A stretch of DNA of 64,000 nucleotides from Paraspadella gotoi (GCA_051294375.1 CM119265.1:18192764-18256763), one strand, 5' to 3'; shown: positions 1-21,602, numbered from the stretch's first letter. A program made the numbers and translations. Notes: generated by a model from the sequence alone, not told the origin.

Positions 1-348
1 TAAAACTCAATATAAGTTATCATTTGGATTGGCTCTCTGTATTCCGTTCGCACAACAAATTTCCACTTTTGTTTGACATCAGCGGCTGACGAGCAGTTTG
101 TTGGAAATCGGACATTCATTCTTTGGTTATCACTGAAAAAAATCCCGAGTGGAAAATAATTAATATTTGATTATGACCTAAAAGCAAAAAAAAAGTAAAC
201 TCTAACGAGGAGAAAAAATAGGATTGTCAGAATGCAGATCGGAATGTTTAGTTGTTGTTGTTATAAAACTGAAAAAAATTCGACATGACTTTCGATTGGA
301 ATTCTTTTGACTAGTTCAATCAATTTTTCAATATCCCTTATTGATAGG
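1..348. other. No gene seen
   Basis: AT-rich sequence without supportable coding or repeat structure up to the (GA)n tract. Confidence 0.5.
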
Positions 349-375
349 AGAGCGAGAGAGAGAGAGAGAGAGAGA

Positions 376-573
376 NNNNNNNNNNNNNNNNNNNNNNNNN
401 NNNNNNNNNNNNNNNNNNNNNNNNNNNNNNNNNNNNNNNNNNNNNNNNNNNNNNNNNNNNNNNNNNNNNNNNNNNNNNNNNNNNNNNNNNNNNNNNNNNN
501 NNNNNNNNNNNNNNNNNNNNNNNNNNNNNNNNNNNNNNNNNNNNNNNNNNNNNNNNNNNNNNNNNNNNNNNNN
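376..573. other. Assembly gap, 198 N
   Basis: Starts inside a (GA)n tract (349-375), so the microsatellite probably caused the break. Confidence 0.95.
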
Positions 574-756
574 GGGGGTTTTTCCTTCGCAACAACAAAA
601 GCGAATCTGGTTGCACTCTGACGAGAGAGAATTTGTTTGCGCTCGTCAACGATCTGCAACGAAACAGAATTGTCAGTCAGTCACGATGACCATCCTCTCA
701 CTTTGTTTACATTCTGTCCGGTTTTTTTTATGTTTACGTTGCTTCTGAGAGGCATT

Positions 757-760
<4 letters not shown>

Positions 761-787
<27 letters not shown>

Positions 788-898
788 NNNNNNNNNNNNN
801 NNNNNNNNNNNNNNNNNNNNNNNNNNNNNNNNNNNNNNNNNNNNNNNNNNNNNNNNNNNNNNNNNNNNNNNNNNNNNNNNNNNNNNNNNNNNNNNNNN
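761..898. other. (CT)n tract running into a 111-N gap
   Basis: Perfect CT repeat 761-787, N at 788-898. Confidence 0.95.
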
Positions 899-1378
899 CC
901 TCGCGCTTTTTCATCCTTTTTTTAAAACAATCTCTTTTATCTTTCAGTTTCCGAGATTAATAAGGTTCAATTACGCGAAGGTAGATCAAATCGATGCCAT
1001 GAAGCTCAGATAAAATGAGTTGAAGTCGTTATTGTTTTTCTTTACCATTTTGGCATTTAAACTTCAACCCGACTACAAAATTTGTAGATACATCTAAGCA
1101 AAATTTATTATACATCTAGATTCTATATGCCTGAAAAGTACCGACGATTCAATCATTCAAACGCTCTTCATAAGTTTTGTTAAATAATTCAGTACGAAGT
1201 CGCATCTTAATGGCCCTCTTCCCAAAAAAAGGAAAAAAACTCGCTGTCTTTTTTATATCAAATTCCTTTCCTCAAAAATTTTTTGCCATATAAAAGTTTA
1301 TATATAACAAAGAATCACAGACGGTTCCGCACGTTCGCATGGTTTTTTCTCCAAGAAACCATAAAAGCTAAGATTGCG

Positions 1379-1382
<4 letters not shown>

Positions 1383-1416
<34 letters not shown>

Positions 1417-1560
1417 NNNNNNNNNNNNNNNNNNNNNNNNNNNNNNNNNNNNNNNNNNNNNNNNNNNNNNNNNNNNNNNNNNNNNNNNNNNNNNNNNNNN
1501 NNNNNNNNNNNNNNNNNNNNNNNNNNNNNNNNNNNTCTCTCTCTCTCTTTCTTTCTCTTT
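1383..1560. repeat. (CT)n tract with internal 119-N gap
   Basis: CT repeat on both sides of N 1417-1535; probably one long microsatellite. Confidence 0.95.
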
Positions 1561-1962
1561 TTTTTCCAAGGCCGTGAAACCAACCCGTGACGCTAAGCCA
1601 TCCTATAAAAAATATGATTAGCTTCTGCCTCTTCTTCCTCCGGTCTTTTTCCGCTTTTCACTTAGTTGGAATCCAGTCTTTGATAGATAGTTCCATCGGC
1701 GCGCAGAACATTCAACCTCCTTTTTATCTTTTTTGTTTACATTATCATGGCATTATTTTTACATTACAGTAAAAGGAAAGACTTAAATTGTCTTCATATG
1801 CAGTTTTATTTTGTTTTTATTTCTTTATCTTTTCTATTTTACCTCTCAATTTCTTTTTTGTTTCCTTTTTTTTTCTTCTTTTCCTCTTTCTCCTCATTTC
1901 CCGCACTCAGTCGCCTCTCACTTATTTCCATCGAAAACGGAGCGACGTTTCTTTGGCCGCCG

Positions 1963-1963
<1 letters not shown>

Positions 1964-1998
<35 letters not shown>
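1964..1998. repeat. (CT)n microsatellite
   Basis: About 17 perfect units in a pyrimidine-rich stretch (1800-2000). Confidence 0.95.
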
Positions 1999-2001
<3 letters not shown>

Positions 2002-2297
2002 CCCGCTCCAGCCTTTTAATTTTAATTTTACAAGCCCCCCAGCCCAGAAGACTGATCGTCGTTCTCCGCCCTCCTTTCATCTATTGTTCCATCTTTCTTT
2101 GATCAGCATCTCCGATCACGCCATTTTCTTATCTGCTTTTTGTTCCAGCCCATCTTCACTCAAGAGCATTAAGTCGGGCCGTCCCTTTCCTTCTTTTATC
2201 GAACTGAAATTACATTATTCGTGGTCGCGGCGCCAAAAAGAGTTAGAAGGTTCCCTTATAATGTAACTGTCGATTGATATAATTTATCATCCTTTTA

Positions 2298-2420
2298 TGA
2301 AATTGGTACAACCAATATAAAAAAAATTATTCATAGATTTAATAACTAAGCTATCTCGCCCCTGATTTGGACAGGCTATGCCTATGGCTAGACAGCCACG
2401 GGGTTCGAACCTGGGGACAT
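2298..2420. repeat. Dispersed repeat R1, copy 1
   Basis: Begins TTATGAAATTGGTACAACCA, continues with a TATAA spacer, CGCCCCTGATTTGGACAGGC and a tRNA B-box-like GGTTCGAACC at about 2402. Related copies at 3656 and 56221; the B-box suggests a SINE. Confidence 0.55.
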
Positions 2421-2849
2421 AATAGATGGAAGATGCGAAGACCCACAATTAAAGACATTTTCTTTTTATCTTTACTAAGTCACATTAATATTCAGCGCAG
2501 CCTCGATGATTTTACTGGCTGCGATTGTCACCTGAAAAATAAACGTCTCACTCTTTCACTCCCTCGAACCGGCAACTGAGTCACGATTATGAATTCAATG
2601 GTTTCGATCGGGATCACATTTACACATTTGGAATTCTTGTTTTCAAATTCTAATCGAGGCTGCAGCCGCGTCAATTCTACGAGTATTTTCTCTCCTTTGT
2701 TATCTTTATATTCAGTATACGTCCTTGACCTTCCCATGACTGATTCCCGTCTTTTCTAGTCGTTCCCGAATTCCTTTCCGAAATTCTTTTATATCTTTAT
2801 TCACCATGTCGCCTTACTTACTCAAATAATCAATGAATAATCAAACTTT

Positions 2850-3240
2850 CCCTGCATCGGCGCCGGACCCAGACCCCCTCGATTCTCCCCAATTCTCACT
2901 TTTCATCGCCACTAGTGATCACGTGATCTCGCGATCCTTCTCCTCCCAAACCTCCTCTCGCCATCGTCGACGCTTTAAGCTCTCCGGCGCTATTTTGGCC
3001 CCGGCGTCGGGGCCCCTAGCGGCGGCGCCAACAAACCGGCGTCGTTGTCGTCGTCGTCGGCGTCCGGGATCCTGCAGCCGGCGCTGCGGGCGCCTTCCCC
3101 CACGATGCCGTGACGAGGCGCGGACGCGCGTCGAAAGGCAGCGAGGCGATGACGACGACGACGACGAAGGACGTGTCCTCGCTCTTCCCCGTCTGACGCG
3201 ACTTCCGCTGTATTCCCGGCGCCTTACGCGTAAAGCTCAA
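2850..3240. other. CpG-rich patch, promoter- or exon-like
   Basis: GC-rich block with many CpG, GACGAC and GTCGTC runs in AT-rich surroundings; contains the 12-bp palindrome GATCACGTGATC at 2917-2928. Open frames exist on both strands, but they are Arg-, Asp- or Thr-rich artefacts of the repeats, so no gene is called. Confidence 0.4.
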
Positions 3241-3655
3241 AGGCGAAAAGGGTTCAAAAAAATAAAAAGAATTTGAAAAAAAAAAGAGAGATTAATAGAA
3301 AAGGGAAAAAAAGGAAAGTGGCGAACGATAAAATCCGCAATATTTCTCAATCAAGATTCAATTCGCATTAAAAAAAAAAAGGAAGAAAAAGCCCTCGCGG
3401 TCATTCGATTGGAAATTATGACGCCAACGGAGTTTTGCATTAAACATTTTTTTTTTTCATCATGTTTTTTTTTTAACCGACGATACGCGATTGACCAATC
3501 ACACTGCTCGAGCGTTTCTGTCTTTTATTCCGGAACAGATTCTTTGATCATATATTTATTGGAATCAAATGTTGCGTCGTTTACAAAGTATTTAATCGAG
3601 AATTTTTTGTAGTATTATTGCCAATTAATTATAAATTTATATCGTTTAAAATAAC

Positions 3656-3700
3656 TTATGAAATTGGTACAACCAATATAATAATTATCCATTAACAATA
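3656..3700. repeat. Dispersed repeat R1, copy 2 (truncated)
   Basis: Repeats TTATGAAATTGGTACAACCA and ATATAA of copy 1, then diverges. Confidence 0.55.
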
Positions 3701-3739
3701 TATGATTTTTAAACCAGAAATAAAACCATCGACAAAATC

Positions 3740-3870
3740 TTCTCTCTCTCTCTCTCTCGTCGTCTTCTCTCTTCTTTCTTCTCTCCCTCCTTCTTTTCCT
3801 TCTCTCTCTCGATCTCTCTCTCTCTCTCGTCTTCCTCTCTCTCTTCTTCGTCTCGTCTCTCTCTCTCTCA
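3740..3870. repeat. Imperfect (CT)n tract
   Basis: CT repeats interrupted by CGTCTTC and TTC units. Confidence 0.9.
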
Positions 3871-4460
3871 ATCGTCCCTGACGCACGTTTCCGCTTCAGA
3901 AGAAGATAAGTCTCGACGCCGTAAGGAAAACCCCAGAGCGAAGCGCATTAGAGGCGGCGTCCTTTTTAAAAGCTTCGATTGGACCGGCGCCCGCTCGGCC
4001 GCATGCCCGCTCGAGCTCTTTCCATCTACATTTCCTAACTCGATGTGACGTTCATAGTCGCGCCTCCGATAAGAACGTGATCCTTATTGGCCTTCATATA
4101 AAACATTCAAACGAGGGTACATAGTAACGCGTACACGCAAAAATGGTTGTCGCAAGTAGAAATGCCTATTGGGAAGGCCTCGCCTAACGACACACCATCG
4201 AAACCCACCCCGTCTCGCTTCCGTTGGGAAATCACGTTCCACTCGAAGAATGCAAACAAGGCGTTTGACGTTAGCGCCCGGCGCCTAGCGTCACAAAACC
4301 GGCGCCGTTTTCAGCGCCGCGACATTAAAAACGGCGAAGGAGTTTTAACGAAATTCGACGTTCGATTCGTCGCCGTCGTCGTAGAGTTTGACGCCAAAGC
4401 CCGAGAGAGAAACTGACGCCGGAAATAGATTAAAAGTGGCGAGGAGAAAATGCGCGAAAC

Positions 4461-4994
4461 CTAACGTCGAAAATTGACGCCATCACGAGGCGGAGAGATG
4501 AACGAATTCTCTAGTAAGTTTTCGTTTGCCAAGAGCACGAGTAAACCGGGGAGAGAAATTCGCTCGACAAAGTGAACTAATTTATTTATACCGTGAGCGC
4601 CGACTTTTTGAAAGATGTCGAAATAAATGAATGAAATCATTAAGTGAATTTCGTTATCATGCGCCATATCATTCAAGCGACGTCGGAAAACCGTGATTTG
4701 CCTATTGCGATTCATTGTCCTAAATTTAAAAAAAACCAAACAAATTTCCGCATATCGAAAAATATAAATGCAGTTTCTTTTCCTCGAGGAATACACAATT
4801 TTCGTTGACAATGAAAAAAGATTCGCACATATAATAAGAGATAACTTTTTTGTCAATGTTTTTTCTCGCGTCTCTTCCATCAACCGCCTTTTTTTTAACA
4901 ATCCCATTTCTAATGGGTTTTCTAGTCCGTATCTCCACAGACTGACATCCACGTTCACAAAGAAAAGTGTATTGGGCACAATTTGATTCGTCAT
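4461..4994 (-). CDS. Unexplained 177-codon ORF
   Basis: Longest open frame that is not simple repeat and is not assigned to a gene. ATG start (MTNQIVPNTLFFVNVDVSLW), many Lys/Arg/Asn, short hydrophobic patches, end FISPPRDGVNFRR. No family recognised and no splice or poly(A) context. It may be a decayed transposon fragment or chance. Confidence 0.2.
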   Translation of the reverse strand: MTNQIVPNTLFFVNVDVSLWRYGLENPLEMGLLKKRRLMEETREKTLTKKLSLIICANLFSLSTKIVYSSRKRNCIYIFRYAEICLVFFKFRTMNRNRQITVFRRRLNDMAHDNEIHLMISFIYFDIFQKVGAHGINKLVHFVERISLPGLLVLLANENLLENSFISPPRDGVNFRR

Positions 4995-5107
4995 TGGCAG
5001 ATGAAAAAATTGCTCACATGTTTCCTTTTTTTGTCTGTTTATTTTTTTTTTATTTTTTTTTTTAGGATTACGGACTGGTTGAGGTTTTCAGATAAGAACT
5101 TATTTTT

Positions 5108-5233
5108 AACTTATGATATCGGGAGACGTTTTAATGTTTTCTACAACGACTTTATTAGTAGAAAACATTAAAACGTCTCCCAATACTCAATCACAACGAA
5201 TAGAAAGGAAATTCATGTCTAACTTATGATATC
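5108..5233. repeat. Perfect 24-bp hairpin between 13-bp direct repeats
   Basis: Left stem 5121-5144 (GGGAGACGTTTTAATG...), loop 13 nt, right stem 5158-5181, no mismatch. AACTTATGATATC occurs at 5108-5120 and again at 5221-5233. Could be a small foldback element with a target duplication. Confidence 0.8.
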
Positions 5234-5429
5234 AAAATCAGGAGAAAAACGATGTGATTTGTTTTGGCAACGAATAGTATGTAAGACATTAAGCAGACAT
5301 AATTTGACCTGATATCTTTACACCACTTCATTTTCCACCAGCTCTCGGTTGGTTAGTTCGTGACCAACCTCACCATATCCAACACCTAACCCAACCTTAA
5401 CCCTACTCAACGCTTCTCCACCACCGCAT

Positions 5430-5531
5430 ATGGAAGCGCATGCGCAGAATAATCGAAGCTGTCGTCGCCTCTGGACTCAGACCCCGGATCTTCGCGAAAC
5501 ATTAGACGAAGACGACGACATACAAAACTAA
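5430..5531 (+). CDS. 33-codon small ORF at an NRF1-like site
   Basis: ATG GAA GCG CAT GCG: MEAHAQNNRSCRRLWTQTPD, LRETLDEDDDIQN, stop. GC-rich relative to its flanks, with an acidic C terminus. Could be a first exon, a small protein, or chance. Confidence 0.15.
   Translation: MEAHAQNNRSCRRLWTQTPDLRETLDEDDDIQN
5436..5445. promoter_or_regulatory. NRF1-like palindrome GCGCATGCGC
   Basis: Perfect core of the NRF1 consensus, a promoter-associated site in animals, followed by a GC-rich 90-bp patch. Suggests a transcription start nearby; no gene is confirmed. Confidence 0.35.
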
Positions 5532-5732
5532 CGCAAATTAATATATATTTTCCTGTTTTTAAAGTTGTAAACTTGTTCATTGTTTCTTTTCACTTAAGAA
5601 TTATGTTTTTTTGTTTTTTTTTTTTTTTTGCAATACAATATAAATAAGGAATGAAAGAAAAGACGACGTTGCTGACAAAATAGATTGTTTTGACAAGCCT
5701 TTGGATCTTTTCAAATCGCAAGACAATTGAAA

Positions 5733-5812
5733 TGGCGACGGCGACGACGACGACGACGTTGACGACGACGACGACGACGACGTTGACGACGACGACGACG
5801 ACGACGACGACG
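5733..5812. repeat. (ACG)n/(GAC)n trinucleotide repeat
   Basis: GACGAC runs with TTGACG interruptions. The Val- or Asp-coding frames across it are artefacts. Confidence 0.9.
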
Positions 5813-7989
5813 GCGACAACCAAAGGGTGACGCCTTTGGATTGGAACTGTGGATTTTTGCCAGATTCGAAGATGGATTCTTTCCGAGTTCGCAAGGGATG
5901 AGGGGGGTGGGGGCGACGAGAGACGGGTGACGCGGAAACGCCACGACGACGACGACGATGACGACCACGAGAGAAAAGGGGATTCCAGTCGAAAATTGGA
6001 TTAAAGCGAAATTGGAAATATCGACAAGAATAACGAAATAACGAAACTCTCTCTTCACAAGTGTTGGGCAGTGAACCTTTTTGCCCCGGTGACGCGATGT
6101 CGTTCCCAGGTGGGTTTTAGATTTAGTGAATCTCAGAGATAAATTTCTTTTTTTTCGGATTAGATCATTTGACCCCGTGAAATTTTTTTTTTAGTTCGAC
6201 GTATAGAGTCGAAATTCACGACAAAGACGACGATAGCGACGACGATAATGACGACATCGGCGACAGCGACATCTGTCTCGAATGCGCCGAAGCGCGTCTG
6301 CTCTCAATATGTTTTTTAAGACAAGATAGAGAGGGAGACAACGGGCAATGGACGATGAATGGCCGGCGGTTGTCGACTTCCTCGTTGACGCGATAAGAAA
6401 AAAAAAACCAAATTTAAAAATGAAATAAAAAAAAAGAACGAATTAGCTTCAATCCCCCCCCTTATTTTTTCTATCTGGTGCGGAAGAAAGAGTCGATAAC
6501 GCTCTAAAGATTAAAAAAAAAAGAGAGAGAGAGAAAAAACAGAAAAAGGCAAACGCGGTTAACGCGTTGGCAATCAAACTGCCAACCGTTTACCACCGCG
6601 GCACACCTGGTCTAACGGAGTTGTGTGTACTTGCGTGTGGACTCATTGCAAACACAATGGCGACCGCCTCTTTCGCTCCCTTTCTTTCTTTCTTTCTTTC
6701 TCTCTTTCTTTCTTTCTTTATTTCTTTTTTTAAAGTAAGGGTCAAGCGTCGGTTAACGCCGCCACAGCCTATTGGCGGAGTGGCCGCCTTGCCACCGGAA
6801 ATTACATTCGCCGTCGAAACGCCTCGACGCAAAGTGGGCGCGGCCGAGAGGGCGGGGAGAAGAGAGAAGTTGTCCATCGGGAAATGAATTCGCTTCTTTG
6901 AGCTTTTTCGCGCATCAAATACGAAAGGGATTTTAGGTCACGAGTTAATCAAGGAAATTAAGGAGAGAGACGAAGAAGATGAGAGTTTATCCAGGATGAA
7001 GAGGGGGGCGGGATGGTGAGGGCGTAGTCTGTCAAAGGAAGCAGAAGCATTTGAACGAAAAAAGGAAGGAAAGGAAAGAAAAAAAAGGCATTTTTCGGAT
7101 GAAAAAAGAGAAGGTATGCAATGCAATAGCTACCAAGTCGGAGTCAATCGGATGAAAAGGATATGGAGAGAAATGTCAGGGACGACGCTGTATTCGAACG
7201 AGAGAAATTTCGTTAAAAAAATTGGGCTGAGGATGAAAAAAAAAAAGATGGCGCGAGTTGGCGCAGCGAGTGGAATGGATTGGAATTGAGACTCGCAATC
7301 CGATTAAGCCCAGAACCGCGAATGGCCACGATATATTAATAGAAGTAATTGAGACGGATTGGTCGGCGCCGAGGTTTCGGAATGGAAAATCCCGAGAGCG
7401 AAACCTCGAACGGATTTTTATCTTTGCCAAAATCCAACGTATATTGACGTCATTTTTCTCTCGGGTCAAGATTGGCTTCGCGGTTAGGCGAGAATTGAAT
7501 TTTTTTTTTCTTTATACGTGTCGAAACATACACTAAAATTTTATCCACGATTTACTTTTTAATTTACGCCTTCTTACGTCATGGATGTTCACCTTCCAAC
7601 CCAAGAATTTCACTTGTTAAAAAAACATTTTAAATTCTCGAAAATATCAATTACCAATTTTTATTTTCTGCGCCATCAATTGATACGAATTTTTTCGGTT
7701 TTCAACTTCGCAAATAATAACTCTCTTTCCCTATTTACGATTAATTCCCGTTTCGTCCGTTATGACAATAAATTCTTTCCAATTATTTTTTCCCAGCCAA
7801 TATCGTCAACCATTTCATCCCCGACTTCGAATTCGCGCGTCGCTTTATCTCCCTTTTCTCTCAATTTCTCTTCCATTTTTCTCGACAGAAACAAAAACGA
7901 AATCGACGCCCTATTTATTCTTCCGTTCTCTCATTCCAGTTTCCTCGTTCTCCCATTTTTGCTCATTTTTCATTCCATTTTCCATCACG
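5813..7989. other. No gene seen
   Basis: GACGACG-rich (5930-5970, 6220-6270) and poly-A/T-rich sequence with a (TTTC)n tract at 6680-6727. The open frames are short or simple-sequence. Confidence 0.45.
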
Positions 7990-8476
7990 TCGAGTCGCCT
8001 AGGGGGCGCGACGTGGCGCGGGCAACAAAAACCAAAGGATTTCGTCGCGTTTTCTTTTCCGCCGCCGAAAGTCGCTTCTTTTTTTTCCTCGCCCCGCGGA
8101 GGCGCAACGCGGTCGGGCGCCTCCCTCGGAAGCGCTTACGCTGTACGCCATCCCGCGACTGACTTTTTTGGTTGCGGCGCTAAAACTCGGGATGGGCGTG
8201 GCCGATTTCCGACGCGGCGGCGATGGACTGAATATTCTGTCGGTCGACGTAGGCTCAACGGTTCTTCCGATCGGCGCGATGGAAACGCGGCGACGCCGCG
8301 GAGACGATACCGCGCCGTCGACGACGGTTTCCACGACGACGCCTTCTCTCTTGATCTCGTCTGCTCGACTTTCGACGCCGACGAATTCGTCGACGACGAG
8401 AACGACGCCGGAACGATCGCCTCTTTCATCGCCAAGGGTCACTCGCTTATCTACAAATCAACGGCGCCGGAATTGG
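7990..8476 (+). promoter_or_regulatory. CpG-rich leader upstream of gene A
   Basis: Dense CpG stretch ending at the proposed gene A start; likely promoter plus 5'UTR. It contains in-frame upstream ATGs at 8192 and 8279. Confidence 0.4.
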
Positions 8477-17968
<9,492 letters not shown>

Positions 17969-18507
17969 TTTTTTTTCGGTGAGATGGACATTGGATCGAA
18001 GAAGGGAGGAGAAATTGAATTGAGACCAACTTCGACCGGAGACATCAAAAGTAGCTGGATATTTTTCGATCTTTTTTTTATCACCCTTCCCCCGCCCCCC
18101 TCCACACAAACTACTAATCCCCACACACACCACTCCAGCCTCCATCCCATCCGACTCGTTTCTTCATTTAAGCCGATTTCAAAAAAGCTCTTCCCTTCAT
18201 CCGCCTTTCATTCTCTCCCCCAGGGGAAAATCCTTCCCATAAATTTCCATACACTAATCCCCAGTAGATTCCCCAGAATTCCGAGTCAAAGCGGGTCGGA
18301 CGTCGCTCGATAAAGTTTTCCCGAAATACCCACGTGAAAACATCATTCGCAGTGAAGAGTGAAGACCACTGGGTGCTCCCTACTATCTATACTACGGTAG
18401 CTTGATTGTAAAAGCTGCTTAGTCAAGAATACGATTTCCGTATATTTGGTTATTCGATTCAATCTAAAAAAAATTTTAATGAGCCGATTTTTTTTTAATG
18501 GGCAAGG

Positions 18508-18513
18508 AATAAA
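18508..18513 (+). promoter_or_regulatory. Possible poly(A) signal of gene A
   Basis: First AATAAA after the gene A stop codon and its (GA)n tract, about 640 bp downstream. Confidence 0.35.
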
Positions 18514-18635
18514 ACTTCTGCGATATATTGCTCCATTTTTAAATGATCGTATCTACTTGAAATATTCCGTTTAGACAATTACCGTATTCGTTTATAACTT
18601 GGTAAATCCGACCAGTGAAGCATGAGAGACGTAAA

Positions 18636-18645
18636 GTCACGTGAC
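18636..18645. promoter_or_regulatory. GTCACGTGAC E-box/CLEAR-type palindrome
   Basis: Perfect 10-bp palindrome matching the bHLH (USF/MITF/TFEB-type) site, between genes A and B. Confidence 0.35.
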
Positions 18646-19588
18646 GTGTTTTTTTTTTCTATATTTTTGTTTTTTCTATTTGTTTGTTTTTGACACAACC
18701 GTGTATCATCGTATCGGTGTTTTTTTTTTTACTGGACATGATATTTGTTGTGTGTGCGTAAAAGTCATCCAAGTGCAAAGTTGCACCATCGATCACCTTT
18801 GGGACGACGCGTTTGACAAAGGTCCTCATTTTTCAAAGAATCTCAATATTCATCATAAACAAACGCGAAAGTCGGCAGAAATCGGTCAGGCGGAGCGTTT
18901 AGATATGATGCAAACTCTTTAAACTTTCATCGTCTTTTTTTTTTTTTTTTCAATCGGTGCCACTTATGGTTTTTCTCCTTCCTTTACACACGTAATTTGC
19001 GTACTTTTTTTTAGGCTTACACTCAAGGTGCCTAATGCATAGTTTGACTTGGCTTTTAAATCACATGTATAATGAAATTTTATGCTTTCATTTTTTTTTT
19101 TATATATTGGATACGTGCTTTTCCTGGTAAAATTCAAAACTCAAACTTATCTTTTGTTTTTTTTTTAGAACAGACTTTTATTACTTAAAATTATGTTATA
19201 TGTGTGTATAATATTAGTTTATTTTTCTCTTCTCACGATCAACTTTTAAAGTGTAGTACGTCTTTTTCTCTGATTTTCTCTAACTTCCTTATTATTCAAT
19301 ATATACAATTCGAATAAAGTGTCATATATAATCACATTGCTTGCGTAATAACAAGTGCGATTGTTTTTTTGTAAATCTCTTTTTTTTTCGAACCATTTTT
19401 TTTATTCTCAGTTTTCGATGATGGAACAAAGGATTTTTTGTTCCACCATCTTGTTACTACGATTGAAATCTGCCGGATCTCGCAGCTTTTGAGCGAAAAA
19501 AAAACAAACAACATATCATCCATCGTCAAGATTCATAAGTAAGAACATTAATTTATTACGGATTTATTTTTTTCAATACTCAAATAGA

Positions 19589-19590
<2 letters not shown>

Positions 19591-19661
<71 letters not shown>
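19591..19661. repeat. (CTAT)n microsatellite abutting gene B exon
   Basis: About 18 units ending 9 bp before the first possible acceptor AG of the gene B TM exon. Confidence 0.95.
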
Positions 19662-19663
<2 letters not shown>

Positions 19664-19670
19664 AAACAAG

Positions 19671-21251
19671 GTGCTCTTTCCGCGATTTCGAAAGAAGATG
19701 ATTCAATTCACGTTTCTGCTTATCCTCTTTCCCGTCGCCATCATCTTGCTCATTTGTACCTTCGTCTTTTGCTATCATTTTCGTTCTGCCCGCTCCGACG
19801 AAGAGATTGTCGAGGTGAGACTGAGAGAGAGAGGCGGTCGTCAGGAGATAATTCTGATGCTGATACTAAAACTGATACCGAGTCAGACTCAGAAACTGAC
19901 ATCAATACCAAAATTGTCAAATTTTAGGAACCTTATGCTAGCCATAGCCATGCTAATGTATACAGAATCAAAATAATCTCTCATGAGAATAGATCATAGT
20001 ATTAATTTTTTTTTTCAAAAATGATTTTTTCTGAGGGTACTAGCCTAATTAAAATTATATAAGATTTTTTTTTAAATCTTAAAATTTTTTGATAGATTCT
20101 TATAGAGCATAAAAAGTTAAAACTTCTTACGTTTACTCAGTAAAAATATAGAAAATCTGATAAAATCATCAAAATATGATGATGATGACAATTTTTTATA
20201 GTTTTTTCTTATTTTTGACCAACTTATCATCAAAATATTTAAAAAAGAATAATACCTTTTATGAACTATCCGAATCTGGCCCTAAAATTCAAAATTATTC
20301 AAAAAAATTTTAAGCCTTTCCTATCTATAAATAAATATTAAAAAATTAATATGAGAAATATTTTGTCCATTGAGAGTATACTTAAAAATTATAAATTATC
20401 GTTTGAGCATGTACTCACTGTAAACCTTTGACTAGCCCCATTGAGTGCGGCTACCGCTACTTATACATTAATTTAGACTTTAGAAATATAAAATTCGCGG
20501 TTCAGTCATCAGCAAAATGACGCCAAAATTTGTGCTTTTCTTTTTAAAGCCTCAATCAACTTTTTTGTAAAATACCTTATCCTCTAACATCTCAACACAG
20601 TCACGCTAGACTTGTATGTTTTTACTTGATTTTTTTTTTAAGCAAACACACTACCTGAACAACATCGAGCCAGAGGTAGAATCGAAGGTAAAGTTAACGA
20701 CGCGTTTATAATTTCATTACAGTTATTCTTCGTTCAAAACAGTTTATGATTTCGTCCGATTTATTTCATTGTCGTTGAACATGACGCAACGAATAAATCA
20801 TCTCGCGTGTAACCAAACCGTCTTTTCCTTTTTCCGACTCTTGGCTTCAAAACCGTTGGCTAAATCTCACCAACTTTTTTTTTTTCGCGTATTTATTTTA
20901 TCATTATTGCTTAATGCTTATAGTCTATCAGTTAAATGGTTTTTGTATTCGTGATTAATTGCGACTCACGGTTGCTTTCATCGCCACTTCTCTCGACAAC
21001 TACTCTCTTTCCCCGTATTCCCCGCGACCCTTCAGATGCCCGACATCCAAATGGCCGACGATCTGCCCGAGATGGAGAAGATGGAGGATTTGAACGACGC
21101 GGAGATCTGGAAGATCGCCAACAACACCGGCGTGCCGCCGTCGCTGATGAAGAGAGACTCGGCGAGCCACTTGGTACAGCTGCACAAAAAGTATCACGGA
21201 GGGCCGCCCTTCTCCAGGAAATTGTACTCTTACCCAATGGGTGAAATTTAA
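19671..21251 (+). CDS. Gene B (partial): paralogous TM protein, three 3' exons
   Basis: Exons 19671 (or 19695/19698)-19814, 20643-20687 and 21036-21251, all joined in phase 0. The first encodes a strong transmembrane helix (FTFLLILFPVAIILLICTF) then FRSARSDEEIVE. The second is a 15-codon linker (QTHYLNNIEPEVESK) with donor GTAAAG. The third encodes MPDIQMADDLPEMEKMEDL and the tail core WKIANNTGVPPSLMK ... HLVQLHKKYHG, then FSRKLYSYPMGEI and stop. It lies 1.8 kb downstream of gene A in the same orientation, so it is a tandem paralogue or an alternative 3' end of gene A. No signal peptide or LDLa exon was found between them; its 5' exons are missing or shared. Poly(A) candidate at 21603. Confidence 0.68.
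20085..20275 (+). repeat. Dispersed AT-rich repeat R3, copy 1
   Basis: TAGAGCATAAAAAGTT, ATGATGATGA, TTTTTGACCAACTTATCATC and AAAAAAGAATA appear in the same order, reverse-complemented, at 62045-62225. Confidence 0.6.
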
Positions 21252-21259
21252 ACTTTATT

Positions 21260-21303
21260 TCGGAGGGTTGAGGAGGGTTGAGGAGGGTTGAGGAGGGTTG
21301 AGG
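21260..21303 (+). repeat. 10-bp G-rich tandem repeat after gene B stop
   Basis: Four perfect copies of GAGGGTTGAG. Four GGG runs separated by 7 nt could form an RNA G-quadruplex in the 3'UTR. Confidence 0.9.
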
Positions 21304-21602
21304 AGACAGAAAAAAAAACAAATCAAACTTGGTCGGTTATGAAAAAGGGTCTCCTCGGATTGCGGCGGTGATATTTCTTTGCGCGCATCTTCTTCGCTGT
21401 CGACACTTGCGTCTGCATCTTCAACAACTCGAGATTTTGGAATTCGAGCTCGTTGTCGACATTTAAAATCATTTTGTTGACTGCATTTTTAAACAGTTTT
21501 TTTTGGGGGGGGTTGAGCTACGTATAAATTTATTAACGACTAAGAAAATATAATTTTCAATTATTAAATAATTCGAATCATCGTGACAAAGTTCATAATT
21601 TG

